In this document: one piece after another, positions 63,698 to 64,000 of the stretch | How positions within the stretch are numbered: the stretch's first letter is position 1 | Layout of the letters: each line of letters opens with the position of its first letter | DNA from: CAYFLR01 sp964343805 | GTDB lineage: Bacteria > Bdellovibrionota_B > Oligoflexia > CAYFLR01 | Assembly (NCBI GenBank): GCA_964343805.1 | Contig: CAYFLR010000028.1 | Span: forward strand, 1 to 64,000 | Direction of reading: 5' to 3' | DNA: 64,000 bases | Notes under the pieces: model-generated | Seen by the model: only the letters and a program-made list of their open reading frames with translations | Database searches by the model: none | What the model was told of the DNA's origin: nothing | Program-made: the position numbers and the translations under genes

Positions 63698-64000
63698 ATG
63701 ATGAGAAATCTGGTTATATTTTCAGGGAATGCCAATTCTGCTTTGGCAAAGAAAGTATGCAATTATCTCGAAATGCGTGTGGGGGAGGCGATTGTTTCTC
63801 GTTATGCGGATGGGGAAACCAGGGTAGAAATTAATGAAACGGTGAGGGGGGCAGATGTGTTCATTATTCAGCCCACCAGTAATCCGGCCAATGATCATTT
63901 GATGGAACTCCTAATAATGATCGATGCTATTCGCAGATCTTCTGCGGCTCGAATTTCTGCTGTGATACCTTATTACGGGTATGCACGGCAAGAGCGCAAA
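63698..64000 (+). CDS. prs: Ribose-phosphate pyrophosphokinase, N-terminal part (runs off window)
   Basis: 101 codons from the ATG at 63698 (a second ATG follows at once) stay open to the window edge. The start L-V-I-F-S-G-N-A-N, then R-Y-A-D-G-E-T-R-V-E-I, V-F-I-I-Q-P-T-S-N-P-A-N-D-H-L-M-E-L and A-V-I-P-Y-Y-G-Y-A-R-Q-E-R-K match PRPP synthetase closely. It makes PRPP for nucleotides, His and Trp. ispE-prs adjacency is conserved in many bacteria. Confidence 0.94.
   Translation, partial: MMRNLVIFSGNANSALAKKVCNYLEMRVGEAIVSRYADGETRVEINETVRGADVFIIQPTSNPANDHLMELLIMIDAIRRSSAARISAVIPYYGYARQERK

Noticed and set aside
1..64000. CRISPR arrays, tRNA or rRNA genes, insertion sequences, prophage or defence islands
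   Set aside because: No spaced direct repeats, cloverleaf-type sequences, transposases or phage genes were recognised on either strand.

Overview
The window is gene-dense, A+T-rich chromosomal DNA from a diderm (LPS-bearing) bacterium. It carries lipid A genes, BamA, Skp, Lol transporter genes, several lipoproteins, a Na+-NQR operon and a membrane pyrophosphatase that looks sodium-type. Together with secreted proteases, a eukaryotic-type UDP-sugar pyrophosphorylase and a free-standing LeuA-type domain, this suggests a marine or brackish Bdellovibrionota (Bacteriovorax-like) or related former deltaproteobacterium. That placement is inference; no rRNA is present to fix it. Four N runs (7203-7212, 9644-9653, 17492-17632, 49498-49507) show a draft scaffold. 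Three of them break the frame of an otherwise intact gene because the N count does not match the real gap.

Layout. 1-10.2 kb: a partial lipoprotein on the minus strand, a MltD-like transglycosylase, tdh-kbl (threonine to glycine) on the minus strand, two unrecognised lipoproteins and a subtilisin-like lipoprotein protease. 10.2-22.1 kb: lysC, then a run of a peptidase-MA/TPR protein, a MoxR ATPase, a DUF58 protein, a BatA/DUF4159 protein, a second vWA membrane protein and two coiled-coil proteins, which look like one operon. 22.2-29.3 kb: a DUF2914 protein, an Hpt protein with a degenerate kinase module, leuS (minus), a rhomboid-like membrane protein without catalytic residues, and a PilZ protein. 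29.3-43 kb: an envelope supercluster, lolC/E-lolD-bamA-skp-lpxD-fabZ-lpxA-msbA-lpxK, followed by trkA-trkH and an amidohydrolase. 43-48.9 kb: a trypsin-like protease, a small outer-membrane protein, selU (mnmH), a secreted ankyrin protein, two small genes and a sigma-54 activator. 49-54.8 kb: nqrABCDEF. 54.9-64 kb: a UGPase-type enzyme, trpS, a LeuA-domain orphan, hppA, clpB, ispE and the start of prs.

How it fits together. The nqr and hppA products would both build a sodium (or ion) gradient, and TrkAH would handle potassium, on which this pyrophosphatase type depends. The lol-bam-lpx block builds the outer membrane. The MoxR-vWA block, Hpt pseudokinase, PilZ protein and sigma-54 activator are the regulatory or chaperone layer. 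Most genes have clear Shine-Dalgarno sites. Two (the transglycosylase and the subtilase) instead have well-formed promoters placed so that transcription should begin at the AUG.

No tRNA, rRNA, CRISPR array, insertion sequence or prophage was seen. No stretch longer than about 300 bases lacks a gene.
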